Origin: Allonocardiopsis opalescens
GTDB lineage: Bacteria > Actinomycetota > Actinomycetes > Streptosporangiales > Streptosporangiaceae
Length of the DNA: 64,000 nucleotides
Direction of reading: 5' to 3'
Assembly: GCF_003002095.1 (NCBI RefSeq)
Contig: NZ_PVZC01000007.1
Span: 248,001-312,000 of the forward strand
Shown: positions 8,864 through 16,852 of the stretch, in pieces
How positions within the stretch are numbered: the first letter of the stretch is position 1
Layout of the letters: the number at the start of each line of letters is the position of its first letter
Made by a program: the position numbers and the translations under genes
The notes under the pieces: generated by a model
Database searches by the model: none
Seen by the model: the letters and a program-made list of their open reading frames with translations, nothing else
What the model was told of the DNA's origin: nothing

Positions 8864-9744
8864 CGGCCGGGCGCGGTGCCGAACTCGCGCTTGAACGCCT
8901 TGGCGAAGGCGAACTCCGAGGTGTAGCCGGTCCGCCGCGCCACCTCGGCCAGCGGCGCGTCTTCCTGGCGGAGCAGCCTCGCCGCGGTGGTCATCCGCCA
9001 GCGGGTCACGTACGCCAGCGGCGGCTCGCCGACCGCGGCGGCGAAGCGGCGGGCGAAGGCGGCCCGGGACAGCCCGGCCGCGGCGGCGAGTTCCGCGACG
9101 GTCCACTGCCGCGCCGGATCGAGGTGGACGCACCGCAGCGCGGCCATGACGGAGGGGTCGTTGAAGGCCGCCGCCCAGCCGCTCGCCCCGGGCTCGCCCG
9201 AGCGGTCCTCGTACCAGGCGCGCAGGATGTACAGCAGCAGCATGTCGAGCAGGGCCGGGACGATGGCGTCGGCTCCCGGGCGCGGCCGCTCCAGTTCGCT
9301 GCCGAGCAGGTCCACGGCCATCCGCAGCGAGGGGTGGCGGCCGACCCGGGCCGGCAGGTGGACCACGTCGGCCAGGTCGTTCAGCACCGGATGCGGCCGC
9401 GCCCGGTCGAGCCGGTAGGCCCCGCACAGGACGACGGCCGACGCGCGGCCCCGGTCCGGGTCCTCCGCGTCCGCCCGGTCCGGCCGGAAGTCCACCAGCG
9501 GGGTTGCGGGGTCGTCGGCCAGGCCGTGGCCGCCGCCCTTGCGCAGGAACACCACGTCGCCGGGGCCCAGCGCGAGCGGCTCGCCGTCGGGCGGCAGCAG
9601 CCAGCAGGCGCCCTGGAGCACCACGTGGAAGCCGGCGCCCTCCGTCGGCGGGAAGCGCAGGCCCCACGGGGCCTGGAAGCGGGTGCGCGAGGAGTGCGGC
9701 CGCCCGGTCCGCATGGCGGCGATCGCGTCACTGAGCACGTCCAC
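8821..9744 (-). CDS. AraC family transcriptional regulator with cupin sensor domain
   Basis: A 307-residue regulator. Residues about 1-180 form a cupin-like ligand domain (VVLQGACWLLPPDGEPLALG, GDVVFLRKGGGHGLAD), typical of the AraC subgroup with a Cupin_6 N-terminus. The C-terminal 100 residues carry the double helix-turn-helix: WTVAELAAAAGLSRAAFARR and LAEVARRTGYTSEFAFAKAF, closing with FGTAPGRYRR. It is divergent from the MDR oxidoreductase gene across 210 nt, the usual arrangement in which the regulator controls that neighbour. It converges on the GNAT gene, so it is less likely to belong to the RiPP locus. Confidence 0.88.
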   Translation of the reverse strand: MDVLSDAIAAMRTGRPHSSRTRFQAPWGLRFPPTEGAGFHVVLQGACWLLPPDGEPLALGPGDVVFLRKGGGHGLADDPATPLVDFRPDRADAEDPDRGRASAVVLCGAYRLDRARPHPVLNDLADVVHLPARVGRHPSLRMAVDLLGSELERPRPGADAIVPALLDMLLLYILRAWYEDRSGEPGASGWAAAFNDPSVMAALRCVHLDPARQWTVAELAAAAGLSRAAFARRFAAAVGEPPLAYVTRWRMTTAARLLRQEDAPLAEVARRTGYTSEFAFAKAFKREFGTAPGRYRREAVSVGAVQR

Positions 9745-9954
9745 CAGCAGAACATATCAATTCCGGCAATCAGGTGAGACGTTCAGACATGAATCAAGAT
9801 TCCAGATCATTGTCCGTCTCTGTCGGCCGGTTCTACCGTTGTCAGCGTCATCACGGCGGACGGACGCGTCGAGCGCTCCGCGCCCGTCCGCCGCACCACC
9901 GTCGCCGGCCGGACCGGCGACCGGTGCCCCCTGGCCCGAAAGGACGGCCCCTCC

Positions 9955-10950
9955 ATGGTCCGAGCAGTGCTCTTCGACGAACTCGGCGGACCCGAGGTCC
10001 TGAGGATCCACGATCTGCCCATCGGCGAACCCGGCCCCGGCGAGCTGCGGATCCGCGTCGACGCCATCGGCCTCAACCGCGGCGAGGCGCTGTTCCGCCG
10101 CGGCAGCTACTACGAGCTGCCCGAGCTGCCCGCCTCGCGCATCGGCACCGAGTCGGCCGGCGTGGTGGAGGCGGTGGGCGCGGGCGTGGACGGCTTCGCC
10201 CCCGGCGACGCCGTCTGCACCCTGCCGGCCTTCTCCATGCGCGACTACGGGGTCTACGCCGAGCGCGCGATCGTCCCGGCCCGCGCCGTCCTGCACCGAC
10301 CGGACGGCCTGGACGCCGTCACCGCGGCGGCGGTGTGGACGGCCTACGTGACCGCGTACGGCGCGCTGGTGGACGTGGCCCGCCTGGGCGCCGGCGACAC
10401 CGTGCTCATCACGGCCGCCGCGAGCACGGTGGGACTCGCCGCGATCCAGGTGGCGAACCACCTCGGCGCGGTCCCGATCGCCACCACCCGCGCCGGCGCC
10501 AAGCGGCGGCGGCTGCTCGACGCCGGAGCCGCCGAGGTCATCGTCACCGGGGAGGACGACCTGGTCCAGCGGGTGCTGGACGCCACCGGGGGACGCGGCG
10601 CCGAACTGGCCTTCGACTGCGTGGCCGGCCCGGGGATCCACGAACTCGCCCGCGCCGTCGTCCCCGACGGCCGGCTGATCGTCTACGGCTGGCTCGACGA
10701 GGGCCCGGTCCCCCTCCCCCTCAGGCCGGACTTCCGCGGGGTGGACACCCGCTTCCACGCGATGTTCGACATCAGCACCGACCCCGAGCGGCTGCGCCGC
10801 GCCGAGCGCTTCATCACCGCCGGCCTGCGCTCGGGCTCCTTCCGGCCGCACGTCGACCGCACCTTCGATCTCGACGAGATCACCGAGGCGCACCGCCGGC
10901 TGGAGTCCGACCGGCAGTTCGGCAAGATCGTGGCGACGGTCCGGCACTGA
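9955..10950 (+). CDS. MDR-superfamily NAD(P)H-dependent oxidoreductase (quinone reductase-like)
   Basis: A 331-residue medium-chain dehydrogenase/reductase. The GroES-like N-terminal half contains GELRIRVDAIGLNRGEALFR, and the Rossmann half contains GDTVLITAAASTVGLAAIQV followed by a Lys/Arg cluster (AGAKRRRLLDAG) suited to NADPH. No cysteines for catalytic or structural zinc are visible, so it belongs with quinone-oxidoreductase-like members although such genes are often named zinc-dependent alcohol dehydrogenase. ATG start; GAAAGGA lies about 10 nt upstream. Divergent from the AraC regulator, which probably controls it. Substrate unknown. Confidence 0.88.
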   Translation: MVRAVLFDELGGPEVLRIHDLPIGEPGPGELRIRVDAIGLNRGEALFRRGSYYELPELPASRIGTESAGVVEAVGAGVDGFAPGDAVCTLPAFSMRDYGVYAERAIVPARAVLHRPDGLDAVTAAAVWTAYVTAYGALVDVARLGAGDTVLITAAASTVGLAAIQVANHLGAVPIATTRAGAKRRRLLDAGAAEVIVTGEDDLVQRVLDATGGRGAELAFDCVAGPGIHELARAVVPDGRLIVYGWLDEGPVPLPLRPDFRGVDTRFHAMFDISTDPERLRRAERFITAGLRSGSFRPHVDRTFDLDEITEAHRRLESDRQFGKIVATVRH

Positions 10951-10961
10951 CGGCCGGACCG

Positions 10962-11001
10962 CCGGCGGCGGGTCCGTGTACGCGCACGGACCCGCCGCCG
11001 G
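10962..11001. terminator. Bidirectional hairpin terminator
   Basis: A perfect 17-bp stem (arm CCGGCGGCGGGTCCGTG and its complement) with a 6-nt loop between the convergent MDR and AbgT genes. There is no U-tract, as usual in actinomycetes, and it can serve both strands. Confidence 0.8.
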
Positions 11002-11006
11002 ACCGC

Positions 11007-12563
11007 TCAGCGGACCGGGGCGCCGGGGCCCAGCGGGATGCCAAGGGCCCACCAGGCCAGGAACAGCAGGGTCCACACCACCGTCATCGCCACGGCCAGC
11101 GGGAGGGTGTAGGAGGCGAGGGTGCCGATGCCGGCGCTCTTGCGGTAGCGCTGGAGGAAGCCCAGGGCCATCACGAAGTACGGGCTCATCGGGGTGATCG
11201 CGGTGGAGCCGGAGTCGGCGATCCGGAACAGCGCCTGGGTGGTCTCCGGTGGGACGGCCAGCAGCATCAGCATCGGCACCAGCACCGGGGCGGCGATCGA
11301 CCACATGGCCGAGCCGCTGGTGACCATCACGTTGACCAGCGTGAGCAGCACCAGGATGAGCAGGAAGACCAGCACGATCGGCACCCCGCTGGTCTGCAGC
11401 GCCTCGGCGGCGCGCACCGCGAGCACGTCGCCGAGGTGCGACCACTCGAAGTAGGCGAGGAACTGGGCGATCGCGAAGAACAGCACCAGCACCGGCGCCA
11501 TCTGCTTGATGCCCTCGACCATCAGCCTGGGCACCTCGGCGGGCCGGGACACCGTGCCGGCGGTCCACCCGTACACGATGCCGACCAGCCCGAACATGAA
11601 GGCCACCACCACCGCGATGCCGTCCAGCAGCGGCGACTCTGCGATGGCGCCGCCCTCGCCGCGCAGCGGCGAGCCGGCCGGCAGCGCCACCGCGAGCAGC
11701 GCGGCCAGCGCCAGCAGCAGCGCGAGTCCGGCGCGGCGCAGTCCGGAGCGCTCGCGCGGGCCGAGGCTGAGCGCGGCGATGTCGTCGAGTTCGGCGTCGG
11801 GGTCGGGGTCCAGGTCGGGGCGGCGGCTGAGCACGAAGCGGGTGACCACGGTGATCACCGCCGCCAGCACGACGGAGGAGGCGATGTTGAAGAACCAGTT
11901 GCTCAGCGGGGAGACGTAGATGTCGGGGTCGATGATCTGCGCGGCGGCGGTGGTGATCCCGGCGAAGATGGCGTCGTTGGGGGTGGGCACCGGGCTGGCG
12001 TCGTAGCCGGAGGCGATGGCGGTGTAGGCCACCACGATGCCGAGGATCGGCGAGCGGCCCACGGCCCGGAAGGCCAGCCCGCCCAGCGGCACCAGGATGA
12101 TGTAGGCGGCGGCCGAGGCGACGTGCGCCACCGTGCCCGCGAAGGCGACGGCGAAGACCACCCAGGCGGCCGGCACCCGCGAGACGCTGACGCGCATCAG
12201 CGCGGCCAGGAAGCCGCTGCGCTCGGCCACCGCCACGCCCATGATCACCACCAGGATGGTGCCGAGCGGCGGGAAGGACGCGAAGTTGTCGATCATCGTG
12301 GACAGCGCCATCGCGAGCCCGTCGCCGCTGAGCAGGCTGCGCACGGTGACGGTCTCGCCGTCGCTGGGCGAGACCACCGAGACGCCGAGCGCGGCCAGGA
12401 CCGCGCTGGTCAGCGCCAGGATGGCGGACAGGATCCAGAACAGCCAGAACGGGTGCGGCAGCGCGTTGCCGACCCGCTCGACCACGGCCATCGCGCGGAC
12501 GATGCGGGGCAGCGGCGGCTCGGCGGCCTCGGTCGCGGGCCCGGTGGGGTGTGCTGTGCTCAT
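11007..12563 (-). CDS. AbgT family transporter (p-aminobenzoyl-glutamate transporter family)
   Basis: A 518-residue inner-membrane transporter with about twelve hydrophobic segments. AbgT-family signatures are visible: VERVGNALPHPFWLFWILSA at the N-terminus, SGYDASPVPTPNDAIFAGIT in the middle, and SGSAMWSIAAPVLVPMLMLL with STAITPMSPYFVMALGFLQR near the end. Characterised members import p-aminobenzoyl-glutamate or export sulfonamides/PABA. It is the last gene of the minus-strand run GntR, creatininase-like amidohydrolase, esterase, transporter, and lies 27 nt after the esterase stop. The grouping suggests uptake and hydrolysis of an amide- or ester-containing compound, but the substrate is not determinable. 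Confidence 0.9.
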   Translation of the reverse strand: MSTAHPTGPATEAAEPPLPRIVRAMAVVERVGNALPHPFWLFWILSAILALTSAVLAALGVSVVSPSDGETVTVRSLLSGDGLAMALSTMIDNFASFPPLGTILVVIMGVAVAERSGFLAALMRVSVSRVPAAWVVFAVAFAGTVAHVASAAAYIILVPLGGLAFRAVGRSPILGIVVAYTAIASGYDASPVPTPNDAIFAGITTAAAQIIDPDIYVSPLSNWFFNIASSVVLAAVITVVTRFVLSRRPDLDPDPDAELDDIAALSLGPRERSGLRRAGLALLLALAALLAVALPAGSPLRGEGGAIAESPLLDGIAVVVAFMFGLVGIVYGWTAGTVSRPAEVPRLMVEGIKQMAPVLVLFFAIAQFLAYFEWSHLGDVLAVRAAEALQTSGVPIVLVFLLILVLLTLVNVMVTSGSAMWSIAAPVLVPMLMLLAVPPETTQALFRIADSGSTAITPMSPYFVMALGFLQRYRKSAGIGTLASYTLPLAVAMTVVWTLLFLAWWALGIPLGPGAPVR

Positions 12564-12590
12564 GCTGAGTCCTCGGGTTGTGGGCCGCCG

Positions 12591-13574
12591 TCAGCGGACG
12601 GGGAGCCGGTGCCGGGCGACGAAGCGCCAGAGCACCTGGTGGGCCTCGATGGTCTGGGTGGTGTGGCCGCCGCCGCTGTAGGCGTCGGCGCCCGGCCAGG
12701 TGTGCCCGCCGCCGTCGATCGCGACGTGGGCGACCGCGGTGCCGGCCGCGCAGCCGCTCCACCGCGACAGCTCGATGTCGGGCTCGATCCGCCGCACCGA
12801 CGGCCGCGGCCGGCAGCCGTCCCGCCCGGCCCAGGCCGCGGTCCACTCCGGCACGGCCGGCAGGCCGCGGTCGGCGTCGCCGGTGTAGGGGATGGTGGCG
12901 TCCGCGGTGCCGTGGAACTCGATGACCGGCACCGGGCGGGACGGGCGGCACTCCTCGCCGGTGGGGTAGAAGGCGCCGGCGACCGGGGCGATCGCCGCGA
13001 TCCGGTCGGCGGCCCGGCAGGCGAGCAGGGCGGTGAAGCCGCCGCCGTTGGACTTGCCGGTGGCGTAGATCCGCCGCTCGTCCAGGCAGAGCCGGTCGGC
13101 CAGCCGGTCGATCAGGTCCTCGGTGAAGGCGACGTCGTCCACGCCCGGCGCGGAGTACGGCGCGCCCTGCCAGGCCTGCCGCTCGCCCTCGCCGGTGCCG
13201 ACGACGCCCTCGGGGTAGACCAGCACGGCGGGCAGTGCGGACAGGCCGGAGAAGCCCTGGAGTTCGGTGCCGGTGCTGCCGCGGCCGTGGTAGGCGAGGA
13301 CCACCGGCCAGGGGCGGCGCGGCTGGTAGCCCTCGGGCAGGTGGAGCTGGTACGTGCGCTCGATGCCGCCGCTGGTGGTGCGGTACGTCGCGCTGGTGCC
13401 CGGCCGGTGCGGCGCGGCGCTGCCGCACCCGTCGGAGCCCGCCACCGGGCCCCGGTCGGCGGCGGCCGGGGCGGGCGTGCCGCCGAGCAGGGCGAGGGCG
13501 GCCAGGGCGGTGGCGAGCAGGGCGGTGGCGCGTGGGGCGCGGCGCAGGGCGGTGCCCGGTTTCCGTGCGGTCAT
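12591..13574 (-). CDS. Secreted PHB-depolymerase/LpqC-like esterase
   Basis: A 327-residue alpha/beta hydrolase of the polyhydroxybutyrate depolymerase/feruloyl esterase (LpqC) family. A Sec signal peptide is evident: basic start, hydrophobic Ala/Leu core, then APAAADRGP. The nucleophile motif is YATGKSNGGGFTALLACRAA (G-x-S-x-G) and the catalytic His is in DGGGHTWPGA near residue 270. YPEGVVGTGEGERQAWQGAP is typical of the family. Exported esterases of this type cleave short-chain or aromatic esters. Its place upstream of the AbgT gene suggests it releases the compound that is then imported. A 145-nt gap separates it from the creatininase gene, leaving room for its own promoter. Confidence 0.85.
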   Translation of the reverse strand: MTARKPGTALRRAPRATALLATALAALALLGGTPAPAAADRGPVAGSDGCGSAAPHRPGTSATYRTTSGGIERTYQLHLPEGYQPRRPWPVVLAYHGRGSTGTELQGFSGLSALPAVLVYPEGVVGTGEGERQAWQGAPYSAPGVDDVAFTEDLIDRLADRLCLDERRIYATGKSNGGGFTALLACRAADRIAAIAPVAGAFYPTGEECRPSRPVPVIEFHGTADATIPYTGDADRGLPAVPEWTAAWAGRDGCRPRPSVRRIEPDIELSRWSGCAAGTAVAHVAIDGGGHTWPGADAYSGGGHTTQTIEAHQVLWRFVARHRLPVR

Positions 13575-13719
13575 GGGTCGCTTCCGTTCCGCCGGGGCCG
13601 GGGGCCCGCGGCTGCGTGCGGGGTTTCGGGGCGTGCTCGCCCCGCGCCGGGCGCGACGGCGGCCGGCGCTGCGGTTCGGGGTGCTGTGCGGTATGGGGTG
13701 CGGGTGCCGGGGTGGCGGG

Positions 13720-14493
13720 TCAGGCCGCCAGCCACTCCTCGACGAAGGCGGTGATGCGGGCGACGACGGCGTCGACGATCGCGCGTCCGTCCTCGGGGGT
13801 GGCGCGCCGGGGATCGCCGAGCACGCCGTTGCGGCTGAGCCGGTCGTAGCGCACCGCCAGGGTGGGGTGGCCGCCGCGCCGGGCCAGTCGGGACAGCGGG
13901 TCCAGCTCGGCGCGGGAGGTCGTCCCGGCGGCGAGCCGTTCGGTGCGCACCAGGTGGGGCGCCAGGTGGAGCATCTGGGCGGTCTCGGCCTCGCCGGAGT
14001 GCCCGTGCACCTCGCTGGGCCGCTGGCCGGCGATCACGTCGGCGGCCAGCGCGCTCAGCGGGGTCCAGGCGAACTCCAGCTCGGGCCGGAGGGCGAGCAG
14101 GTCCTGGGCGACGGTGCCCAGCGCGGCGGCGTTGCCGCCGTGCCCGGTGACGACCAGCAGTCTCCGAAAGCCGTGCCGGTGCAGGCTCTCGGCGTACTCG
14201 CGGACGACGGCGGCGAAGGTGGTGGTGCTCAGGCTGACCGTGCCGGCGAAGCCGAGGTGGTGCGGTGAGACGCCGACGGGCAGCGGCGGGCCGATCACCG
14301 CCCGCCCGGCCAGGCCGGCCGCGACCCGCTCGGCCACCAGCTCGGCGCGCAGCCAGTCGGTGGACAGCGGCAGGCCGGGGCCGTGCTGCTCGAAGGCGCC
14401 GGCCGGGATGATCACCACGGGGGCGGCGGCGACGGCGTCGGCGGCCTCCAGGGTGGTCATCTCGGCCAGCCGCACCGGGTGCGGGGCGCTCAC
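13720..14493 (-). CDS. Creatininase family amidohydrolase
   Basis: A 257-residue cytoplasmic metal-dependent amidohydrolase. The metal-binding signatures of the creatininase fold are present: PAGAFEQHGPGLPLSTDWLR (Glu, His, Asp ligands) near residue 33 and VVTGHGGNAAALG near residue 122, with a further SGEAETAQML segment. Family members hydrolyse creatinine or other cyclic or linear amides; MftE of the mycofactocin pathway is also in this family, but no other mycofactocin genes are present. The start codon overlaps the stop of the GntR gene in an ATGA arrangement, implying translational coupling. Confidence 0.88.
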   Translation of the reverse strand: MSAPHPVRLAEMTTLEAADAVAAAPVVIIPAGAFEQHGPGLPLSTDWLRAELVAERVAAGLAGRAVIGPPLPVGVSPHHLGFAGTVSLSTTTFAAVVREYAESLHRHGFRRLLVVTGHGGNAAALGTVAQDLLALRPELEFAWTPLSALAADVIAGQRPSEVHGHSGEAETAQMLHLAPHLVRTERLAAGTTSRAELDPLSRLARRGGHPTLAVRYDRLSRNGVLGDPRRATPEDGRAIVDAVVARITAFVEEWLAA

Positions 14494-15188
14494 GCGCCGT
14501 CCCCGGCGGCCGCGCGGGCCGCGCGGCCGGCGATGGCGTCCCTGATGGAGGCCAGGTGCTCGCGGGTCAGCCGCTCGGCGGCGGCCGCGTCGCCGTCGCG
14601 CACGGCCGCGAAGATGGCGAGGTGCTCGGCGTGGTCGCGCTCGCGGTCGTCGTAGCGGTGCCGGATCTCGATCTGCTCGCGCGCCCGGACGTGCAGCAGC
14701 GCCTCCACCGTCTCCCGGAGCAGGCCGTTGCCGCTGGCGGCGGCGAGGGCGACGTGGAAGTGCAGGTCGGGACGGGCGTCGCCGGAGGGCGGGTGCAGCG
14801 CGTTGGTGGCCGCGGCCTCCAGCGGCGCCAGCGCCTCGGGGGTGCGCGCCCGCGCGGCCGCGGCGGCGATGGCCGGCTCCATCACCAGCCGCGCCTCGAC
14901 CAGTTCGAGGACCGATTCGGGCTCGGTCGGCGGCCGGTGCGGGTTCACCAGCAGTCTGCGGTCGTAGCCGGCCCCGACGTAGGTGCCCGAGCCGTGCCGC
15001 AGCTCCACCACGCCGGTCGCCTCCAGCCGGCGCAGCGCCTCGCGCACCGTGGGGGTGGTCACCGCGAACCGGCGGGCCAGATCGCGCGAGGAGGCCAGCG
15101 GGTCGCCCGGCGTCAGCCGCTCGGCTCGGATGATGCCGACGATGTCGTCGGCCAGCCGCTCGGAGAGGGAGGCTTCGCTTCGCGTCAT
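14490..15188 (-). CDS. GntR family transcriptional regulator, FadR/FCD subfamily
   Basis: A 232-residue regulator with a winged helix at the N-terminus (LASSRDLARRFAVTTPTVRE, then ALRRLEATGVVELRHGSGTY) and an all-helical FCD ligand domain containing LVMEPAIAAAAA, LHFHVALAAASGN and AEHLAIFAAVRDGDA. The His residues in the last two segments are consistent with the metal-binding FCD type. It heads the operon with the creatininase gene and an AT-rich palindromic region directly precedes its start, so autoregulation of the operon by an intermediate of the degraded compound is likely. Confidence 0.9.
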   Translation of the reverse strand: MTRSEASLSERLADDIVGIIRAERLTPGDPLASSRDLARRFAVTTPTVREALRRLEATGVVELRHGSGTYVGAGYDRRLLVNPHRPPTEPESVLELVEARLVMEPAIAAAAARARTPEALAPLEAAATNALHPPSGDARPDLHFHVALAAASGNGLLRETVEALLHVRAREQIEIRHRYDDRERDHAEHLAIFAAVRDGDAAAAERLTREHLASIRDAIAGRAARAAAGDGA

Positions 15189-15190
15189 GG

Positions 15191-15218
15191 AAGTGACTAA
15201 ATCACTTATTCATTTAGT
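15191..15218. promoter_or_regulatory. Candidate GntR operator
   Basis: Just upstream of the GntR start are two overlapping inverted repeats in an AT-rich pocket: AAGTGA-N5-TCACTT (15191-15207) and ACTAAAT-N9-ATTTAGT (15196-15218). Position and symmetry fit autoregulation by the adjacent FCD-type regulator. Confidence 0.55.
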
Positions 15219-15291
15219 GTGTCAACCGTCACGTCGCCACACTCGGACGGACGGACCGAACCCGCCGGAGCCCCTGGCGCCGATCAGATGG

Positions 15292-15310
15292 TAAGGCTAG
15301 GCTTTCCTAA
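15292..15310 (+). promoter_or_regulatory. Iron box (DtxR/IdeR/DmdR-type operator)
   Basis: TAAGGCTAGGCTTTCCTAA matches 15 of 19 positions of the actinomycete iron-box consensus TTAGGTTAGGCTAACCTAA. It lies 47 nt upstream of the siderophore-interacting protein start, so that gene should be repressed by Fe2+-loaded DtxR-family protein. Confidence 0.85.
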
Positions 15311-15357
15311 GATTTGGCGGCTCCGCCGCCGCGGCCGCCCCGTCGATGGGAACCCGG

Positions 15358-16155
15358 ATGAGCAGTACGAACATCGCCGTCAAGCACGCTCCCGGCGGCT
15401 TCGTGACCGCCGAGGTGCTGCGCTCCGAGCAGATCTCCCCGCACCTGGTCCGCGTCACGGTCGGCGGCGACGACCTGGCCCGCTACACCTTCCAGGGCTT
15501 CGACCAGTGGTTCCGGCTGGCGATCCCGGTCGGCGGCGGCACCCGTTTCGACAATCTGCCCGAACGCATCGACATGCCCGGCTACCTGCGCTACCTCGCG
15601 CTGCCCAAGGGCACCCGCCCGGTGCTGCGCAACTACACCGCCCGCGCCTACCGCGCCGGGGCCCGCGAGTTGGACATCGACTTCGTCGTGCACGGCGACG
15701 AGGGGGTGGCCGGCCCGTGGGCGCGCGTTGCGCGGCCCGGCGAGTCCGTCGCCCTGCTTGACCAGGGCCGCGGCTACTCCCCCGTCCCCGCCGACTGGCA
15801 GCTCCTGGTCGGCGACGAGTCGGCCCTGCCCGCCGTCGCCGGCATCCTGCGCGACATGCCCAGGGACGCCGTCGGCCACGCCGTGGTCGAACTGCCCGAC
15901 GCCGCCGACGCCCAGCCCACCGGCGCGCCCGAGGGCATGCGGGTGCACTGGGTGGTCCGGCCGCACGGCACTCCCCCCGGCCAGACCGCACTGGCGGCCG
16001 CCAAGGCCCTGGACCGCCCGGCCGGCGAGCCCTACGCCTTCGCCGCCGGCGAGTCGTCCCTGGCCACCGGGGTCCGCCGCTGGCTGGTGCGCGACCTCGG
16101 CGTGGACAAGTCGCGGGTCACCTTCTGCGGCTACTGGCGGCAGGGACACGGCTGA
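15358..16155 (+). CDS. Siderophore-interacting protein (FAD-binding ferric-siderophore reductase)
   Basis: A 265-residue SIP/ViuB-family flavoprotein. The FAD-binding barrel contains RNYTARAYRAGARELDIDFV (the RxYT-type flavin motif) and GVAGPWARVARPGESVALLD. The NAD(P)H-binding half includes LLVGDESALPAVAGILRDMP and FAAGESSLATGVRRWL, followed by a YWRQGHG tail typical of the family. It reduces ferric siderophores in the cytoplasm to release iron. The second of two in-frame ATG codons is preferred because GGGAA precedes it by about 6 nt. An iron box upstream supports the assignment. No siderophore transporter lies next to it, although a remnant of one occurs near 54.4 kb. Confidence 0.92.
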   Translation: MSSTNIAVKHAPGGFVTAEVLRSEQISPHLVRVTVGGDDLARYTFQGFDQWFRLAIPVGGGTRFDNLPERIDMPGYLRYLALPKGTRPVLRNYTARAYRAGARELDIDFVVHGDEGVAGPWARVARPGESVALLDQGRGYSPVPADWQLLVGDESALPAVAGILRDMPRDAVGHAVVELPDAADAQPTGAPEGMRVHWVVRPHGTPPGQTALAAAKALDRPAGEPYAFAAGESSLATGVRRWLVRDLGVDKSRVTFCGYWRQGHG

Positions 16156-16185
16156 GGGGCGGCGGCCGCCGGGCGCGCTGAGCGG

Positions 16186-16776
16186 TCAGCCGGGAGAGCC
16201 CTGGTCGGCGAGCCGGTCCGCGAGCATGCCGGACAGGTCGCGCAGGCACTCGCGGAGGATGTGGTCCAGGTCCGGCCCGTCCGGCTCGCCGATCCAGCGG
16301 GTGAAGGCGGTCTTGAGGACGGCGACCCCCGTCTCGGCGGCCAAGCCCGCGGCCGGCTCGGGGACGCCGCGCTCGCGCAGTGCGCCGGCGATGGCCGAGG
16401 CGAAGGCCGCGAGCTTGATCAGCTCGCGTTCCCGGAGTTCCGCGTTGGCGGACACGACGGCGTCGCGCAGCCGGACGCGTTCGGGATTCTCCTGGAAGAC
16501 GGCGGCCGCGGCGTGCAGCGCCGCCGCCACCGCGTCCATCGGCCCCGCCGAGGCCGGCGCCTCGGCGACGGCGCGCGCCAGTAGCTCGCGCGCCAGATCG
16601 GTGCCGTAGAAGAGGACCTCGCGCTTGTCGGCGAAGTGCCGGAAGAAGGTCCGTTCGGTCAGTCCCGCCTGCCGGGCGATCTGGGCGACCGTGGTCCGCT
16701 CGAAGCCCTGCTCGGCATAGAGCCTGATCGCCGCCTGCGCCAGCCGTCCCCGCGCGTTCGGCTCCCATCGACCCAT
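16186..16776 (-). CDS. TetR family transcriptional regulator (paralogue A)
   Basis: A 196-residue repressor starting MGRWEPNARGRLAQAAIRLY. The helix-turn-helix is TTVAQIARQAGLTERTFFRH with the downstream FADKREVLF segment. An upstream in-frame ATG exists but would place the N-terminus inside the operator, so the internal ATG is preferred. It is divergent from an NAD-dependent epimerase-like gene and two palindromes lie between them. It is clearly paralogous to the TetR gene at 24.27 kb (shared start M-[GP]-RWE, VAQIAR-AGLTER and DKREVLF), and that regulator also faces an oxidoreductase. Confidence 0.9.
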   Translation of the reverse strand: MGRWEPNARGRLAQAAIRLYAEQGFERTTVAQIARQAGLTERTFFRHFADKREVLFYGTDLARELLARAVAEAPASAGPMDAVAAALHAAAAVFQENPERVRLRDAVVSANAELRERELIKLAAFASAIAGALRERGVPEPAAGLAAETGVAVLKTAFTRWIGEPDGPDLDHILRECLRDLSGMLADRLADQGSPG

Positions 16777-16791
16777 GGCGCGATGATACGC

Positions 16792-16841
16792 GATGGCAGT
16801 CACTGTCATCGCTTGCTATGCTGACGACAGTCACTGACATC
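16792..16841. promoter_or_regulatory. Twin TetR operators
   Basis: Two near-palindromic 19-mers, GATGGCAGTCACTGTCATC (16792-16810) and GACGACAGTCACTGACATC (16823-16841), share the core CAGTCACTG and are spaced 31 bp centre to centre. They fill the gap between the divergent TetR and epimerase genes; the second ends just before the epimerase ribosome binding site AGGAGG. Confidence 0.8.
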
Positions 16842-16852
16842 AGGAGGTCGTC

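Noticed and set aside
9757-13428. 1223-codon minus-strand and 1326-codon plus-strand frames
   Set aside because: Both pass through several well-supported genes in other frames and have no recognisable domain.
13720-14493. Mycofactocin cluster (MftE-like creatininase)
   Set aside because: No MftA peptide, MftB, radical SAM MftC or MftD is present nearby; a generic creatininase-family amidohydrolase with an AbgT transporter is more fitting.
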